Below are positions 34,506-45,189 of a DNA stretch of 64,000 nucleotides, in pieces. Position 1 is the first letter of the stretch, and each line of letters starts with the position of its first letter. The DNA is taken from contig CANUEZ040000182.1 in assembly GCA_948099385.1 (NCBI GenBank), positions 18,787,501 through 18,851,500 on the forward strand, given 5' to 3'. Source of the DNA: Fasciola hepatica. Taxonomy: Eukaryota; Platyhelminthes; Trematoda; Plagiorchiida; Fasciolidae. The position numbers and the translations under genes were made by a program. The notes beneath the pieces were generated by a model. It did not search any database. It was not told where the DNA came from and saw only the letters and a program-made list of their open reading frames with translations.

Positions 34506-35335
34506 TCAACACGGCTGTCTGCACCTACGGGCGGCTGGTCCGACAACGCGGTGGAACCAACAAAAACCGCTGATAGGGTGATCTGGTTTGGACGAGGCAG
34601 GTGAGGGGGATTCATGGCGGACGTGGGCAGTGAAGGACACCCGTCCGTGCCGTTGTTTACGTAGGCTACTGCGAGGAGTCGGCATTTTGACTTTGTCCTT
34701 GAAGGACAGGCGGCGCTGGATGGATTGATAGTGCCGAGGCCCCTCCGGCGATTCATCCAGGTCAACAACCCGAGGATTGCACGATGTCGTGGTGATGAGG
34801 GGATTAGCCCCACCCCCGACACGTGCGACAATCTTGTCAGCCACGGCGGCTGCTCGTTCCAAGGACGAGTCCTCGAGGAGAGCAGTTACGGTGGTCTGAA
34901 CATGGAAGGGTAAAGAGTCCAACCACAGTTCATTAACTATCTCCGAATTCTTATCGGCGGGCCCTGCCAAGGGCAGGAGGTGAGCTATGTGGCGGCTGGT
35001 TTTCGTATCCCCTATGGAGTGCCGTGCCAGTAGCTGACGTACCGTTCCTCCCGAGAAGGAAGGAAACGTTGCAGTATGGCCTCCTTAAGCCGATCGTACG
35101 GCTGCTCTTGAGGAGGATTTAGTACTAAATCCCTCACCGTGGCGATAACATCGCCCGGAATTGCCTCTAAGGCATAGGAAAATCGTTGGCGTTGGCCAAT
35201 AATCCCACGTGCCTCAAATTGCAGTTCTGAGGGTGCAAACCAAACGTCAGGTTCATGTGGGATAAAAACCACGGGCTTAAAAGCAACCGCAGACAGGGTG
35301 AGATCTGTGTTGAGCTGAATCCTATCCTCTGACAT
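34506..35335 (-). pseudogene. Gypsy Gag
   Basis: Start chosen at 35335 (MSEDRIQL), about 130 bp inside the 5' LTR. The N-terminal part has FIPHEPDVWFAPSELQFEAR and LVLNPPQEQPYDRLKEAILQ, the P-P-F-WxxxPxxWFxxxExQF and NPYDxLK signatures of CsRn1-like Gag. A frameshift near 35035 moves the continuation (LPLAGPADKNSEIVNELWL, LPFHVQTTVTALL, AAAVADKIV) into another frame. It ends with FCWFHRVVGPAARRCRQPC, a CHCC zinc knuckle, at 34506-34570. Gag would form the particle and bind RNA. Confidence 0.85.
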
Positions 35336-35446
35336 GGTTATGTTAAGATTATATATCGTAAAAAATATATATCGTGCAACGAAAAGGGGATGTGAAACAG
35401 CAAAAATCACAGACTCACCGGGCGGGCGAATAATTCAGGAGGTTCT

Positions 35447-35465
35447 GGACGTTTCGGGCTCACCA
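35447..35465 (-). other. Gypsy primer binding site
   Basis: The minus strand reads TGGTGAGCCCGAAACGTCC next to the 5' LTR. The start TGGTGA-CCCGA resembles the complement of the tRNA-Trp 3' end reported for CsRn1-like elements. One or two mismatches are apparent. Confidence 0.6.
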
Positions 35466-35888
35466 ATATAGAAGACGTTCAAGAGCGGCTGGCGAACGTG
35501 TCTCCTACTGGGTCTAGCAGCGAAATACCAACGATATCCCCTCTATCGGACGAATAGAGAAGACGCAAGTCGGTTTACAGATGCAAGGTGTATTCTATAT
35601 ATCGTGGCACAAAACAGTACCGATACGAGAGATACACCGGGCGGAAAACAGAACGAAACGCAACGGCTGTGAAGAAAGCGAACCGCGAGCGTGCACAATC
35701 GGCAAACGACTGAAAGTAAAAGTGATTTAAAACAAAGTCGACGGAAACCTCTGAAAAGTCAGTCCAGTAAAACGTACGCAACCGGAGAACACAATAAAGT
35801 CGATGTCAAACGTCAGAAAAGATCGCAGAGAAAATAGATCAAAAATGGTGTCCAGAAAACAGTCTTTTTCTCAGAACGATCGAATTCA
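35466..35888 (-). repeat. Gypsy 5' LTR
   Basis: Matches 30272-30694. On the minus strand it begins TGAATTCGATCG. From 35479 to 35889 I saw no difference from the other copy. The first ~12 bases on the plus-strand side (tatagaagacg) differ at two sites from the other LTR, so the outer boundary is uncertain by that much. Confidence 0.9.
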
Positions 35889-36840
35889 CCACACCCTCCT
35901 CATTTATCGTTTTCGAGTAGATCTCAGCATCAGACATACATCTATCTTGAGACAGGGCAGTGTTCCGAGTCCTATCCTCATTCTGAAGTACGTTACTGAC
36001 GCGCTGGATCCGGTACACCACGACACGCTATTCTTCCTCGCAGATAATACAAAAATAATTTACTATTTCAACTCTAATGATGCCATCCGTAACATCTGCC
36101 ACATTTCCGCAGACCTTTCTGCACTTAACTGCTGGAGTCACCCCTGGGTGATGAATTTGTCCACCGACATGATTGAGGTCCTAACTCACGAATCACGATT
36201 TCCCCCCGGATCCTTAACTCAGTGGGTGTCCAACTGCCAGTCCACTTACTCTACGTGATTTAGGCCTCAACTACTCCAGCTCCCTCAAGTTCTTTGGCTA
36301 AGCGGCCATTAAAGCGGCTAAAGCTAGAGGAGGTGTGGTCCTTCTTTTCGGCTCCTTTCTTTTCTGGGACAGTATCCTTAATATCTACAAATCCCACATC
36401 AGGCCTTTGGTTCAGTATTGCCCAGTGATCACTTCTAGCATCAAAATTCGACAGAGTCACTCCATGAGGAGTGCAAAGACTCTTTGTTAAAGGATTGCTT
36501 GGTTGGCTCATGCCATTAGGTTATAGAGAACGGTGCCAGCATCTGAATCCCGAGCTACTCTGGCTCCACCGTTCGGGATTAGACTTAGTCCCTTTGTATA
36601 ACCTGCGATATGGCAGATATTTTTCCTCTAACACAGTGGACTTTTCATGTGAAACCCCTTACTGACTTAGGTACATGCCTCTTAATATCCCTTCTACCAT
36701 AGCTAAACCAGCCATACGGCCACATTTTCTCCTTGTCTACTCTTAGTTCTGGGATAAGTTGCCCATCAACACTCGAGCTCTTCAGACTAAGTCCGAACTT
36801 CTATCGGTAATAATTCCATATCTCACCTTTGCCGGTGCAC
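35889..36840 (+). pseudogene. LINE RT palm and C-terminus (copy 3, downstream of gypsy)
   Basis: LRQGSVPSPILILKYVTDAL (normally SGxxQGSVLGPxLF) and FFLADNTKIIYYFNSNDA give the catalytic loop, with A-D-N instead of A-D-D. DLSALNCWSHPWVMNLSTDM follows. Thumb and C-terminal blocks include FLFWDSILNIYKSHIRPLVQ, YRERCQHLNPELLWLHRSGL and WDKLPINTRALQTKSELLSV, which ends near 36840. Stops and frame changes are frequent after 36260. Confidence 0.8.
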
Positions 36841-37382
36841 TCCAGTTATCTAGTATATGGTTGTCTGAACATAAAGCGTACGAGAGGGGCTTCGACTTCT
36901 GAGTCAGGCAAACTCCCTCAGAGGCCCAGCACCCTCCAACTGAGGACAAAGTCCACGATAAATAGTTCCATCTCTCTGGCCAAATTCTCAACGCTTCACT
37001 GGCTCCGACCCTTCTCACATTGAGTAAAAGAAATCGAGATACCACTACTTATATACGCTCTTATGCCTCGTCCTTTGGTGTTTATTTGCCCTTGTTAACC
37101 GGTGGTCCACAGTAGAATCACACCCCGACTGCCTCTCGCTGTGTGTTCTCTTTTCAATTCTCCGCTTATGCACATTTTACCCTCAAAGTTGACCAACTGC
37201 CTTGGCATCGTGTAGATCGCTCCCATTATAGACCAGCCTGGATATTGCTGCCTTATGGTCGTCTAACAACCGCCGGCTCAACTGGTTCCGCCCTATGAGA
37301 ACCCTTGCAACCTAGCCATCAGATAGCGAATCTTATACCTTCATGTTTGAGCTACGCCTCACATTCGTAAGCATCACCGAAC

Positions 37383-37650
37383 ATTGTGCCAATCCCAACG
37401 GCGCGGGGGGGGGATGTGCAATCCGCAAACTTGGCCAGCCCACATGGGGCTTGCTGGCCGTTGGCAACGATGTGCCGGCGCAATTAGTCTGGGGGATCGC
37501 ACCTCTCCTGTTCACCCCACGAAGTGTTTTTCGGGTAGGATCTCTGGAGCTCCGTCAGTCCCATCCACTAGCACCGATTGTGGATTTTGCGCCCTCACTG
37601 TCACAGCTCTACTGCATTCAGTATAACCGCTTGCGGATCGCATGCTCCCT
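37383..37650 (+). repeat. Conserved LINE 3' UTR block, copy 3
   Basis: Includes gtgccaatcccaacggcgcgg, ggcaacgatgtgccggcgc, ggggatcgcacctctcctgt, gaagtgtttttcgggtagg and tccactagcaccgattg, aligned over its full length with copies 1, 2 and 4. It lies about 540 bp after the ORF2 end. Confidence 0.75.
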
Positions 37651-39159
37651 TGCCTCAGTCCGACCAGAGTAGACTCACCTCACAGTTTTTTACTACCCTG
37701 ATGGCTTTCTGTTTTCACTTTCCGTGTGCACACATATCCACTTTGTTCCCGTTACCACCGTTATCGTTTTACCACCGTTTGCACACTTTACTACTTGGCC
37801 TGTTTTTTCGCACTTCTGATCCCCGACCTCATCCGCACCCACGCCCAGTCCCCATTTTAGAGATCGTTGTCCGACCTCTGCATCTGTTATGGCCACATTC
37901 ATTGTCAGTTCATTACCATAACATATTTCGTGCCCGGCTCTACAAAACCCTCTCTGCCTCTTTGTAAGAAAGCGCTTAGATTGGTACTTTCGGCTCTTTC
38001 CGTTCATGCGGTGGCCTTCAGGTTTGCATCGTCCCACCTCCGCTATGCCTATATTTCTCGTAATTACTGTCTTATCTTGGGCATTTTTGTCCTGGAGTCT
38101 CCTTAACCCTGGGCTTACACCTTGCCTCATCCGTGTTAAAACGATCTAGTTATCCATCACCTACCTGTTCGGCAAGTTCTCTTACCTCCTTTTTATACTT
38201 CTTTCGCCACAGATATATTTTCCCTGCTTTTTAGATTGCTTTGTTTTTCCACCTTCCATCCGTTGTAAACAAATCATAACATTAAGAATTTCACGAACAG
38301 TTTTGCACTATGTGATCTGCCGTTATTTGTTCCCTCTGATCTTCCATATAGCCATTTTGCTGTTACCTTTTTGGCCGTTATAACTGTCGTATCTTTGCTC
38401 TACAGTCAAATTTGCTTCCCATTTCCCTCTCCCTGCAGTTAGTTCTCACCACTGTGACAGCTCCGCGTTTCCCAGCCATCACAATCGACATCATCTCGCT
38501 GCTTTGCATATCATGTCCACTTTCTACTACTTCTTCCATTTTCAACGGTCATCTTATGATGCATTTACTTTGAACGAATTCATCAAATTGCTCCTATTCA
38601 CCTCCTCCGATCACGGCCTTCCTCTTTCGTCCTTCACAAACTGTTCAACACGGCCGACGTTATCCCCGTGCTTCGAGGTTTATTTTCTGTTCGCAGATCC
38701 ACCACTTTCCACTTGTCACAAAAAAACAATTTATCATGATTTTTCGCTGATATTCTTAATCTAGTAGTTGATATTGAGCTCCTTTCCAATTCACGTCCCC
38801 CCGTTTCCGACTGCCATTTACCTTTCGTCATCCAGCTGCCCCTTCTAATATGCTTCCAATCTGAAAATATCCGTACCTTAGAGTCGTAGCATACCAATCT
38901 CTCCAAAACATACTTTGTATCTGACCAATCTTTCCGGGCATGTTTTGCCTGCTCCATACTCGACAGAGTTCTGTAACACGTTGCTAATCCTTTATGGCAG
39001 TGTAGCCATGCATGATTCCTATCTATCCTTTACCTGCGCACACATTTATCCTTCACTGCTTTCTGTTAACACTGCCATTCCTACGGTATTTAGGTCTCAC
39101 TTTCACAACTCTCAACGTTAAGCTATCTGCACATGGTCCTGTCGGATCTCACCGCTTGG

Positions 39160-40600
39160 CCTTGTCCTTCGGAGTCTCAGGGCGTTGATTTTATTTTATC
39201 AACAAGCAGTAGCGTCAAATCAATCCAGGGGGAAAGTTTGCGCGACCGCTGTTTCTAAGAGGGTTACCATGCGCTCTGTCCCTGGCCAACTTGATTATTC
39301 AATCCAGCAATGTGGAATTGAACCACCTGGTGTATTTTGGTTTTGAATGTTATCTTTTAGTTAAAGGTTACATTTTTTTACGTGTCGTTCTGTATTTTGG
39401 TGCTAGCGAAATAAGTTTCACAAATTCCTGCATTGCTTTGGCTTGTAGTTTAGGAAACTGAAAAGACATCCACAAAATGGTGTTACCGTTCGTCAAAAAA
39501 GGAAATATTTGACAGATTCTATTCATATTGGTCCTTCTGTTATAAGTAACCAATATTTACAACCTCGTGACATTTTATGCGAAATATTTATGCATTTCAT
39601 TTAATTTTTGGGCGTATGGCTCGGCGCATGCTAGATCCCAATAACCGGCAGTATATGGATGCCGCATTTATGATATCCCTGATGCATCGTAAATGGCATT
39701 TTCCCCTTTCATTCGCTGGTTGATGCCATACCTGACCTGCAGTACAAGTACCATCAAATGATTTTGCTCACGAAATGAGATTCATGTACCAACTTACTGC
39801 CTATTACGCTCAACGGAATTCACGAAAAATTGTTGATTGAATCAAGTGATTACCGGAGGCTTTAATGCCCCGTAGTTTAGTTGAGCACATGGAACAAGAC
39901 TCATGCACCAACTTTTCACTGTTTCGTAAAAATGCTACCACAGTAATGGCAGTCAGTATTGCGTGGCCCTGAAACTGGCATTGGGGTGCTTGCACGATTT
40001 CCAGCTCTAGTGTTATTGAACCGCGCGAAGGACACAAGGATATTTATCCTTGTTGTAAAAGGCTCCGCCCTGGTCACTTCCAAAGATGTCTCTGTTGTCC
40101 AAAAGTCACAAAAACTGGACCTAATAAACATCCTCGCCCTCTAAATAATTCAACACGGAACAAGGCAGAATCATCCACAGGTACGCACTGCACGACTCAA
40201 ACTTGCAGTGAACCTCACTACACGTGTCACAGGGCTATCAATATTCAGTTCATCTGCCTCACATTAGTCACTCCCTTCTACACACCCTGTCGGTGTAAAT
40301 TGGGCTCCAGCCGGAAGGTTCGCCGAAATTCACGCTCATTAAATTTTCGGCGAAATTTGGTTCACTCGTCCACTGAATATCCAATAAAGGCCGGAAATTT
40401 TAGGTCAGTGGGCCTAAGGTGATCCTGAAAAACCACAACAGAGGACCTTGAGTATTCTCTACCCTCTCGACCAATGAGCTTCGGAAAAAGAAGTGAACAC
40501 AACCAACTGGTTTTTCTTCCGGCAGATCAACTTCCCCCCAAAACTCTAACACGGTCACCCACCAACTGGTACCGACCGTTAAAGAATCTCCTGCACTTAC
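39160..40600. other. No gene recognised
   Basis: AT-rich sequence with frames of up to 75 codons, none showing a known domain. The 3' boundary of LINE copy 3 may lie at its left edge. Confidence 0.4.
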
Positions 40601-40621
40601 CGCTCCCTCTCTCCCACGGGC

Positions 40622-40888
40622 TCAAATCCCCAGTAATACAAGCATGAACAGACCTATGTAGCTAAGTAAAACGAGAACAACCGTGGCGGAAATCCGCAGA
40701 AAATAGCTATCAATCACCTCTGCCTGCCACCAGTAAAATAGGCCGTGAATGACAAGGTAAAATATTACTAAAGGATGGTTTTCAGCCTCCATCCTATTAA
40801 CAGGCCGCGACATTGTCATAAGAGTAACAAAACCGGTGCCTTTCATAAGGTGAGAGCGACTGTGGAAGATTGGATTCACAAGCTCCAT
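40622..40888 (-). CDS. Candidate exon, hydrophobic protein of unknown function
   Basis: An 88-codon frame with two strongly hydrophobic segments, HPLVIFYLVIHGLFYWW and a longer stretch beginning LRISATVVLVLLSYIGLFML. The pattern suggests a small multi-pass membrane protein or the last exon of one. It is followed by a stop at 40622. No family is recognised and no matching upstream exon could be joined with a consistent splice phase. Confidence 0.3.
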   Translation of the reverse strand: MELVNPIFHSRSHLMKGTGFVTLMTMSRPVNRMEAENHPLVIFYLVIHGLFYWWQAEVIDSYFLRISATVVLVLLSYIGLFMLVLLGI

Positions 40889-41024
40889 TATATCAGAAAA
40901 ATATGCACATCGAGCAGGTTATTAGGCATCTAAGTCCACTTTGCAGTTTATTTGGTCCCGATCCTCTGAAATTGTTGTAGCAAACTATCAGAGTATTATT
41001 CGAGTACCTTCTCGCCATGTGGTT

Positions 41025-41303
41025 TCAAGTTTTGGTGAGCATTTTGCATCGGAGTTCCAATGTACGACAAACATTAGAATTTTCCTTTGCACCGAATGCT
41101 TGTTCGTGAAGCGTCCAGGCTTTTGTCAGACAAGTTGACAAGCTTGGGGACACACCTGCAGTGAAATCGTGCAAAGCCGCCTTACCGAATACAAATTCAC
41201 TGCGGGGGCCGTCATAGTTGACTTCCAGCGTGTCTTTTTTTTGCATCAACCCCTGCATCAATGATCTGTGATATCCGTCAACTAAATTGTCCATAAAAGA
41301 CAA
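41025..41303 (-). CDS. Candidate exon of unknown function
   Basis: The minus-strand frame reads MSFMDNLVDGYHRSLMQGLM and YDGPRSEFVFGKAALHDFTA in a balanced amino-acid composition unlike the repeat relics. At about 41157 the sequence ctgcag/gtgtgt would make a usable splice donor, after which the frame quality falls. It could belong with the hydrophobic exon at 40.6-40.9 kb on the same strand, but the phases I tested do not agree. Confidence 0.3.
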   Translation of the reverse strand: MSFMDNLVDGYHRSLMQGLMQKKDTLEVNYDGPRSEFVFGKAALHDFTAGVSPSLSTCLTKAWTLHEQAFGAKENSNVCRTLELRCKMLTKT

Positions 41304-41309
41304 AATAAA

Positions 41310-42900
41310 CTGAGCTGTTAAAATCAGAAGGGTACAGCGGACGAAAACAAGACAAGTATGACTGCGGTCGAGAATAAATGTTCTGAATTCAAGCGGAGAA
41401 AAAAAAAAACAAACCGGATGACCTAGAGCAAGGATGTTTTCGGCCGCATGTGATCAGGTTTGATAGTGTTGCACTGAATAAAAAAATGGCGGTGGTAGTG
41501 GTGATAGCAAAGTGGTAAGTGCAAAATCATACACACAAACAAAAGACAATATCAAATGATGAGGATGAACAAATGAAAATCGGGTACAAGTTGATGTGAA
41601 GGTTGAACCGCGAATCAAAGTAAACACGAGTTTAAAGAGCAGAGTATGGAGATGGACGAAGGGTTGTCTCAGAACTCAAAGACGGACTAAGTGCATGTAA
41701 ATCAGACAAGATAAAATTGAGAACAGCTTATGTAGGACTCGGAATGCTAAGACGATGCATGTGACGGAGTTTGACCTAGCCTTTAATACTCTCATTGGTA
41801 TAAAAGAACAAGACCGAGAGGAGGAGGGATCATTGGAGAAAAATGCAAAAATGAAAGGAATGTACGAGAACAAAGCAACAATAAGCACAAAATCTCGTCG
41901 CTGGTATTTATTGTGTCAGAGGTGTGTGAAGCAACGGGCAATAAGTGCGTGATAAGTAAGGCGAATGAACTCTAGGAAGAAATATCAGAGGCATATCGAT
42001 GTGTATGTGTGGAACAAGAGAGAGCGGGGCGGCAAAATACTAATCGTCGTCATGGTATCATCGTTTCATCTGCCGTCATAGAAAAGTGAAATTTATTCCG
42101 AATGTGACTGAAGGATGAGGGTTGATGGTACGCACTAGTGTGTTTGGAGGTGGAAATGGTGGAAATGAATGTATACTCATTAATTAGGTAACAGAATATG
42201 TTATGAGGGAGGGGGAAGAGAAGGTACGCGGCGGGTTACTGCACAAAGGAAGAGACTAAAAAGTTATAACCAAAAGCACTCAGTTTCTCGGTGTGGATTC
42301 AGCGGTGTAGTGGAATGTGCTGCCCGAAAGAGTGGCACATACGAAAGAGGATGAACAAACAAACAAACAAACAAGCACAGGCACAGATTAGGAAATGATG
42401 TCCGGTTACCACGCAGATGCGAGAAAGAGTACAATGACCAACGAAAATTAATCAACAAAGTGGAAGGAAAAACAGGGTAGAAAAAATGGTAGCTTGCTGC
42501 ATTTCTACGAGAGGGCACCAGGATGAAAAAAATGCACAAGGAATGAGAGCTGGGCAGCAGACGTATTGGCGCCTCAATTTGTGTGTGCGTCACTGTATTT
42601 GTGCGTCAGCCACAAAAGAGAGAATACACCAACACTACCTCTATTGCTACTAACACCAGTAGTACCAGCGATGAACGACTTTTTACATTCAAATCTCCTG
42701 TGCGGCAGATGACTGGTCCGTAGTGGGGAAATTACCGACGATTAAACCGGGGTCGGGCTGGGGAAAATGCGAAGTGGCTTAATGGGGACAGACAGACAGG
42801 TACAGAGAGAAGCGCATTTCATTGGGAAGGCGGTCGGAATGGACAACAAAAACCACCACGCGAGAAAATCCAAGATAGGCGCACCTGAATGTTGCGCACA
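41310..42900. other. Purine-rich region without a gene
   Basis: The plus strand is A/G-rich, so the minus strand is pyrimidine-rich; open frames on it are low-complexity Leu/Phe/Ser. It lies downstream of the minus-strand candidate gene ending at 43074 and could include its 3' UTR. Includes a short (AAAC)n run at 42353-42373. Confidence 0.4.
42353..42373. repeat. (AAAC)n microsatellite
   Basis: Five consecutive aaac units. It produces a CLFVCLFV-type artefact in minus-strand translation. Confidence 0.8.
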
Positions 42901-43073
42901 GCATGAAAGAGAAAAATGTAGACAGCCATGAAATGGAAAAGGGACGCCACCGCCGTCGTTGTTATTTACAATGCAATTGCGGATCGGCTAGAAGCGCATC
43001 GTGTTACTTCAGTGGTAGCCGACAAGGGAGAAAGCCTTTACCAGCGGACTTGGCACTATGGGCTGGGGCAACA

Positions 43074-44690
43074 TCACCCCTTAATTTGCAAGTGGCAAGA
43101 GTTGTGATATTTTACACTGCGCACGATTGTTTGATCATTGGCGAGATTGTACACAAGGGTCCGTTGGAAACAGTCGCTACTATGAGCTGTTGTGGAATTT
43201 ATGCCACTCGATAAAGAACCTCTCAGATCCGCATCCACAGCCAAAGGAGGGAAACTAAGACCACGTAAATGATGCTGATGATGCGAACCGGTTTGATGCT
43301 GACTGAAAAATTTGCCTGTAGGTGACAATAGGGAAGTGGTTGCACCGGTTGAATTGGCCGTTGTTGTTGTCGTATTTGTAGAACTTGAAACCTTACTGCC
43401 GGAAGCAGATAACGCTTGAATGGTATTGTTGGTCACAAAGCTACTCACGCTGGATACGTTGAACTTATCACCGAGGAAAGGAAATGCACAAACAGAGCCA
43501 TTGACCAAGCTACGATAGAAACTTCGCGCCACTTGACTAGAAGGGCTCTACTGCAAGGTCGAGGACGTTGGACACTATACTATTGAGCCATGTTTTCAAG
43601 CATGTTGACCAGCTTCTGGCTGATCCCACCTGCCGGCCAATTTCGGATTGCATTGGTCAATTCTTGCACCGAAGTATCCTGAGCGCACGACCCGTCTCCA
43701 TTCAAAGTGGGTGCGTGCAAGATGGACTGCCAAGGACTCGAGTACTGCTTAATAGGAGTAATTCATCCAAAGTACTAGAATTCGTGGAAGAAGATCAAAA
43801 GGGCGAAGGAGTAGCGCAACTTCCGCCTTGTAGTGCGGACCCAGCAGACCTACGACCGGTCGTTGTAACATATTCCGTTAACCGGTTTGCTTTTCTGCTG
43901 GTATTGTTTTGTTGTTTTTGGTGATTGTTTAAAAAAGAAACTGCATCTCGACTTGGCTGCCAAGACCCACGTGTACTAGAGGATGAAAACAGGAAAGCAT
44001 TGCCGTTCGCGTTCGAATGAAGTGGGAATTCATTCAGGTCATCATTCGGACTGGATCCAAGTGGGGGAAGACTGCAAGCAGATGCACTTCGGCGAGAATT
44101 GATAAGCGTGGAATTTCCATGTAATGGAGATCCATGAGAACCGGTCAGGGAAGCGACAGAAGCTTTGATAATGCGACGTCCAGTTGGACTGGTGATTAGC
44201 TGAGTCGCTGTTGTGGGGAATCAAAGAGGACAAACAATGGGTCGGTGGTTATTTTCATCAGTGCCCAGAGTGCCTGGAGATCAGGGCACTGCACCATCAT
44301 CCAGCAAATAGTTTGAATTACACGTGGATCCAAAACGCCGAACCATTATATCTACCAATTCCTGGTCCATTTCGCCTTCTTCCGTTTCCAGTAGACAGCG
44401 ATTTGCGGTGGAAATCAGAGAAACACCTCGAAAAACGCCAGATCCCGTGTCATTGATCACATTCACTTTGGGAATTATAATACCACTGGAGGTAGCACCT
44501 CTGGGACTCGGTCTACCAGAACGGCTTTGCACGGGGACAAATGGGTAATTTGATGTATCCGGAATGTAACAACACAAATACTTCCGCTCACTGTACCCAG
44601 CAGGGCCGGACCGCAGTCATCTGAACCAGAAACAAGGATCGGTTTGTGTAACGTACATGCGTAGAAATCCTCCCTAGCCGTTGTCATATG
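43074..44690 (-). CDS. Candidate host gene, Ser/Asn/Thr-rich, multi-exon
   Basis: Three or four minus-strand exon-like frames show a composition unlike the retroelements. The frame 44475-44687 starts MTTAREDFYACTLHKPILVS. The frame ending at 44322 includes GVSLISTANRCLLETEEGEM and DQELVDIMVRRFG. The frame 44207-43798 includes TQLITSPTGRRIIKASVASL and a Ser/Asn-rich tail. The frame 43536-43074 includes ARSFYRSLVNGSVCAFPFLG and a Thr/Ser/His-rich region, and ends at a stop at 43077. A 114-bp intron (44321-44208) with gtaatt at its start, a pyrimidine tract and cag at its end joins the second and third frames in phase. A frame change near 44560 and a TGA near 43797 mean it could be a decaying gene. 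Product unknown. Confidence 0.5.
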
Positions 44691-45069
44691 CTTGTGCTGT
44701 TGAGACTATGCTCTTTGTTTTATTGACCTTCGAACAAGTACAACATGCATCAATCACTACGCTTCAACATTTACTTATATTTTGCTCACGTGAATTGGCA
44801 TAATTTTGATTCGAACTTGGACTGCTGTGACGGCGGTGCCTGACATTGATCTTTGTTGAACTCTGGTCCTTGTTGCTAAACGTTGTGGCCTTACAGTTGA
44901 GGTTTGTACATATTTATATGCGTATAACTTGTTAATCCGGTACGCGTAGAAACTACAAACAAAAGTTGTTCTTGTTTTGGGATTCGTTTTGAATTGGCTA
45001 CGCGTTACTCACGGCCGGGATAACCTTTCCAGTGTGCCCTGAGTCCCTTTACTGCTACTGTCTTTGTCT

Positions 45070-45187
45070 GTCAAACAACCCTCGGTGGTGGTGTTCGGGC
45101 CTCTAGGCGTTTCTTAGCCGGCTGCCTCGGGGTTGTTTTCCCACTGCTGCTCGACCCTCCACCCCAGGTCCCTGGTTTGGTTGCACT
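45070..45187 (-). CDS. Possible upstream exon of the same host gene
   Basis: After a good acceptor (cttttcggtttcag), the minus strand reads KPGTWGGGSSSSGKTTPRQP and AKKRLEARTPPPRVV, then a stop at about 45072. The basic, Gly/Ser/Pro-rich composition resembles a disordered tail. The stop argues that it is the end of a different gene or that a donor lies before it. Weak. Confidence 0.2.
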
Positions 45188-45189
45188 GA

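Larger units (their letters stand above)
30272..35888 (-). mobile_element. Ty3/gypsy element of CsRn1 type, complete but defective
   Basis: Minus-strand LTR retrotransposon in the order 5' LTR, primer site, Gag, protease, RT, RNase H, integrase, extra ORF, purine tract, 3' LTR. The Gag knuckle C-x2-H-x9-C-x3-C and a tRNA-Trp-like primer site are features described for the CsRn1 clade first found in the liver fluke Clonorchis. The LTRs look identical over about 410 bp, pointing to recent insertion. The coding region nevertheless has frameshifts in Gag, around the protease and in integrase, and stops before the RT, at the RT/RNase H boundary and in integrase. It is inserted within the RT gene of LINE copy 3. 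No clear target duplication was found. Confidence 0.9.
28545..39160 (+). mobile_element. LINE copy 3, split by a gypsy insertion
   Basis: Endonuclease (28545-29200) and RT fingers (29750-30270) are followed by a complete gypsy element on the other strand (30272-35888). The RT palm, thumb and C-terminus then resume on the plus strand (35889-36840), followed by a 3' UTR with the shared block at 37383-37650. The coding continuity across the gypsy element shows that the LINE was in place first. Its exact 3' end was not found; similarity to other termini fades near 39.1 kb. Confidence 0.8.

Noticed and set aside
42264..42593. 109-codon minus-strand frame
   Set aside because: Low-complexity reading of a purine-rich region including an (AAAC)n run; no domain.
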